This document shows, one piece after another, positions 61,966 to 64,000 of a stretch of 64,000 nt of DNA. How positions within the stretch are numbered: position 1 is the stretch's first letter; the number at the start of each line of letters is the position of its first letter. Source of the stretch: Neckera pumila (taxonomy: Eukaryota > Streptophyta > Bryopsida > Hypnales > Neckeraceae); NCBI GenBank assembly GCA_963969595.1, contig OZ018414.1, forward strand, positions 18,459,660 through 18,523,659, given 5' to 3'. The position numbers and the translations under genes were made by a program. A model generated the notes under the pieces. The model was given only the letters and a program-made list of their open reading frames with translations. It was not told the DNA's origin and made no database searches.

Positions 61966-63140
61966 GGTAATTGCAAGAAACACTTGCTAGGTTTGTTGTG
62001 TTTTGTGATACTCATACCTTTTTTTTCTGGAATACTTTAACCCCTAAAGAACCAATCAACCAGTATGCGTTTTTTGGGCTATATAGCAATTTGGGATAGG
62101 TACGTGTAATTAGAGATTTCTATATTCTTGGCCCAAATTTTAATAGAAGGTGGGGACAAAAAACATCTTTTAAATTATGTACTAAATTTCACGACATTTG
62201 GAAATATGAGTCAAAAGTTATGGACTAATATGTTACTTTTTCTTGTAAATGGGCAGTCCGGGTATATTAAAATATTTTTTTTTTCAAAAACAAAAATTTG
62301 AAATTGATTTTGTAGATTTATACACAAGTGGAAAGCTTTGAGGATTTTTTGTTTGTGGACAATTATGGATTCTCTACTCTAAAACAAACTTTAAAGTCCT
62401 TTATCTTACTCAATTTTCAATGTTTTTGGAAATAAAATAAAATCATAGGATATAGATTGTTTATTATGATAGTGCAACCATTGGGATTGACATTTTTCAA
62501 TTCCATAAATAAATCTTAATAATTTAGTATTTTGAATTCTTTTCTACTACTATCTACTTACTATTTTTTTCCTGTATGTTGTACAGTTCCAAATGTTTTG
62601 AATTTTTTCAAGCATGTGTCCAACTTTTCTAAAAAAAAGAATCCAAAGAAGCACCACCATTTTGGAACATTTTTCATAGAAAAGTGAGCTTCTGAAGTGC
62701 AACTGCCTTGTTTTTTGCAGGGCCAAAAGAATGATTTTATGGAATTTGAATGCTTATATAGTTATTTCTTGCAATCCGCGTAGCGGAAATTATTGAAATT
62801 TTTACCATATGCTCTCAAGTCAGAATATTCTATGTGAAGGTCAAATTCAGACATAAATTAAGTATTTTTTGGTATGTTTGAATGTTTGAAATATTATAAG
62901 TGAAAATTTTGCAATATTTCTATAGTGTTACACCAATAATTTCACTTGCCAAAAACCTTTTGCACACAAAAAAGAAAGTATTTCGGCACATAGGTGCCGC
63001 AGCAGACCTTCACATACAGTACTACAAGATCCTATGGTTACTTGTGTCAAAAAAAAAAATTTCAAAAATTTGGTGTTTGTGTGAATATTGGTAGCTTTCG
63101 AGCATTTTTAGTAAAGACATAGTCATAGAACTTTAGGACT
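61966..63140 (-). repeat. Dispersed repeat R, copy C, next to a GTTGCAAGAAACACTT-type end
   Basis: GGTAATTGCAAGAAACACTTG at 61966 matches the terminal repeat of the 10922-11932 element. From about 62030 to 63140 the sequence is the reverse-oriented copy of repeat R: TTAACCCCTAAAGAACCAA, GACATTTGGAAATATGAGTC, TTGGGATTGACATTT, CTGTATGTTGTACA, CAAGATCCTATGGTTACTTG. The other end of an enclosing element was not found. Confidence 0.7.
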
Positions 63141-63498
63141 CAAAATTAGAAAAAAAAAAAATTTAATTTAAAAAGTGCCCAATGTATACTCTTATAAGAT
63201 GAAGGTAACCACTTAAGGAAAATAGAATAAAATTCTCCAAATAGGAGTCCTAGAAGCGTGCCAAATTCTAAGAAAAAATTGAAAGATTGGTGTTTTAATT
63301 AATAAAAAATAGAAAAAAAATATATAGAGATTGTCATTCATAACAAACTTATGGAGATGGTCATTCACCAAAAAAACACCACAATAATTTTTTCCATGTT
63401 TTGAAATGCAAATAAAAAGAGCTTTACTTTGTGGACTTCTACATAAAATATAATTCATTATTTAAAAAAATCCTTTGAACAATAGCTAAAAGCATACT

Positions 63499-63916
63499 CA
63501 TTAGATGAGATTTGGATTTGTAAAGGGTTGCAAGATTCTAGATTGTTGGGAATGTGGGAATTGAGTCCTAGTAGCAATTTGACGTGGCAAAATAATTGCT
63601 ACATCAAAAAATAGTAATCAATTAATTATTGAATTTTTTGAATTTTTTTTGAATTTTTAAAGATTTTTTAAAAAAAAGTTTAAATTTTTTTAAATTTTTT
63701 AAAAAAAATTTTTTTTTTTTAAATTTTTTTAAATTTTTTTTTTTTTTTTTTTAAATATATATTTTTTTAAATTTAAATTTGTTTTTAAATTTTAAATTTT
63801 TTTAAATTTTTTTAAATTTTTTTATTATTTAAATATTTTGGCAACTGCAATGATCATTCCAGCAAGGGGAACAGGGATAGAACAACCCTTTCAAGCCCTT
63901 GAAACAACATCTAATG
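63499..63916. mobile_element. CATTAG-family MITE with a homopolymer-rich core
   Basis: Left CATTAGATGAGATTTGGATT; right read inward CATTAGATGTTGTTTCAAGG. The core (about 63600-63830) is nearly pure A/T in long T and A runs, flanked by GACGTGGCA and CAGCAAGGGGAACAGGG. About 418 bp. The remaining bases to 64000 show no gene. Confidence 0.7.
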
Positions 63917-64000
63917 CTACAAAATCATCCCTTCCAAATTTCAGCTCCAAATTGTATGGCAAATTTCATTAAAATGGTGCCATTCCAAAATTTTGGCAAT

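Overview
This is nuclear DNA of a land plant, probably a seed plant and perhaps a gymnosperm. The evidence is spliced plant genes with GT-AG introns, plant-specific families (8-cysteine lipid-transfer protein, bulb-type lectin, secretory polyamine oxidase, KDEL-tailed ER HSP90) and AT-rich intergenic DNA full of decayed DNA transposons. The species cannot be fixed from the sequence.

Layout: (1) 1-5220, minus strand: the 5' two thirds of a TBC1D15-like RabGAP gene, running off the left edge. (2) 5.2-13.2 kb: no gene; miniature inverted-repeat elements (MITEs), tandem repeats, microsatellites. (3) 13.2-16.1 kb: three MITEs with TWA-like target sites, then a triplicated 3' flank of a small membrane-protein gene (15495-15779, minus). 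(4) 16.1-29.7 kb: one F-box/kelch-like ORF (18812-19444, plus), a 3.67-kb CACTA-type element with a TTA target duplication, and several foldback elements. (5) 29792-35964, minus: a complete ten-exon polyamine oxidase gene. (6) 36-42 kb: repeats, including a long CA/TA microsatellite. (7) 42353-43125, plus: a two-exon nonspecific lipid-transfer protein. (8) 45600-46643, minus: an intronless secreted protein with a C-terminal bulb-type lectin domain. (9) 50759-58889, plus: a complete 17-exon GRP94 (ER HSP90) gene encoding 887 residues and ending in KDEL. (10) 59-64 kb: repeats.

Four products carry a clear N-terminal signal peptide (polyamine oxidase, lipid-transfer protein, lectin protein, GRP94), so secretory-pathway and cell-wall or defence roles are frequent. 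Nothing suggests co-regulation: the genes are separate units on both strands, kilobases apart.

Two themes stand out. First, local tandem duplications of about 85-360 bp recur at gene edges and inside introns: TBC exon 1 and leader, three polyamine oxidase introns, the lectin leader with its start codon, and the small membrane-protein 3' flank. Second, the window holds several small inverted-repeat transposon families, including an abundant one whose ends read CATTAG. Paralogous segments inside the window supply candidate empty sites for two of the insertions.
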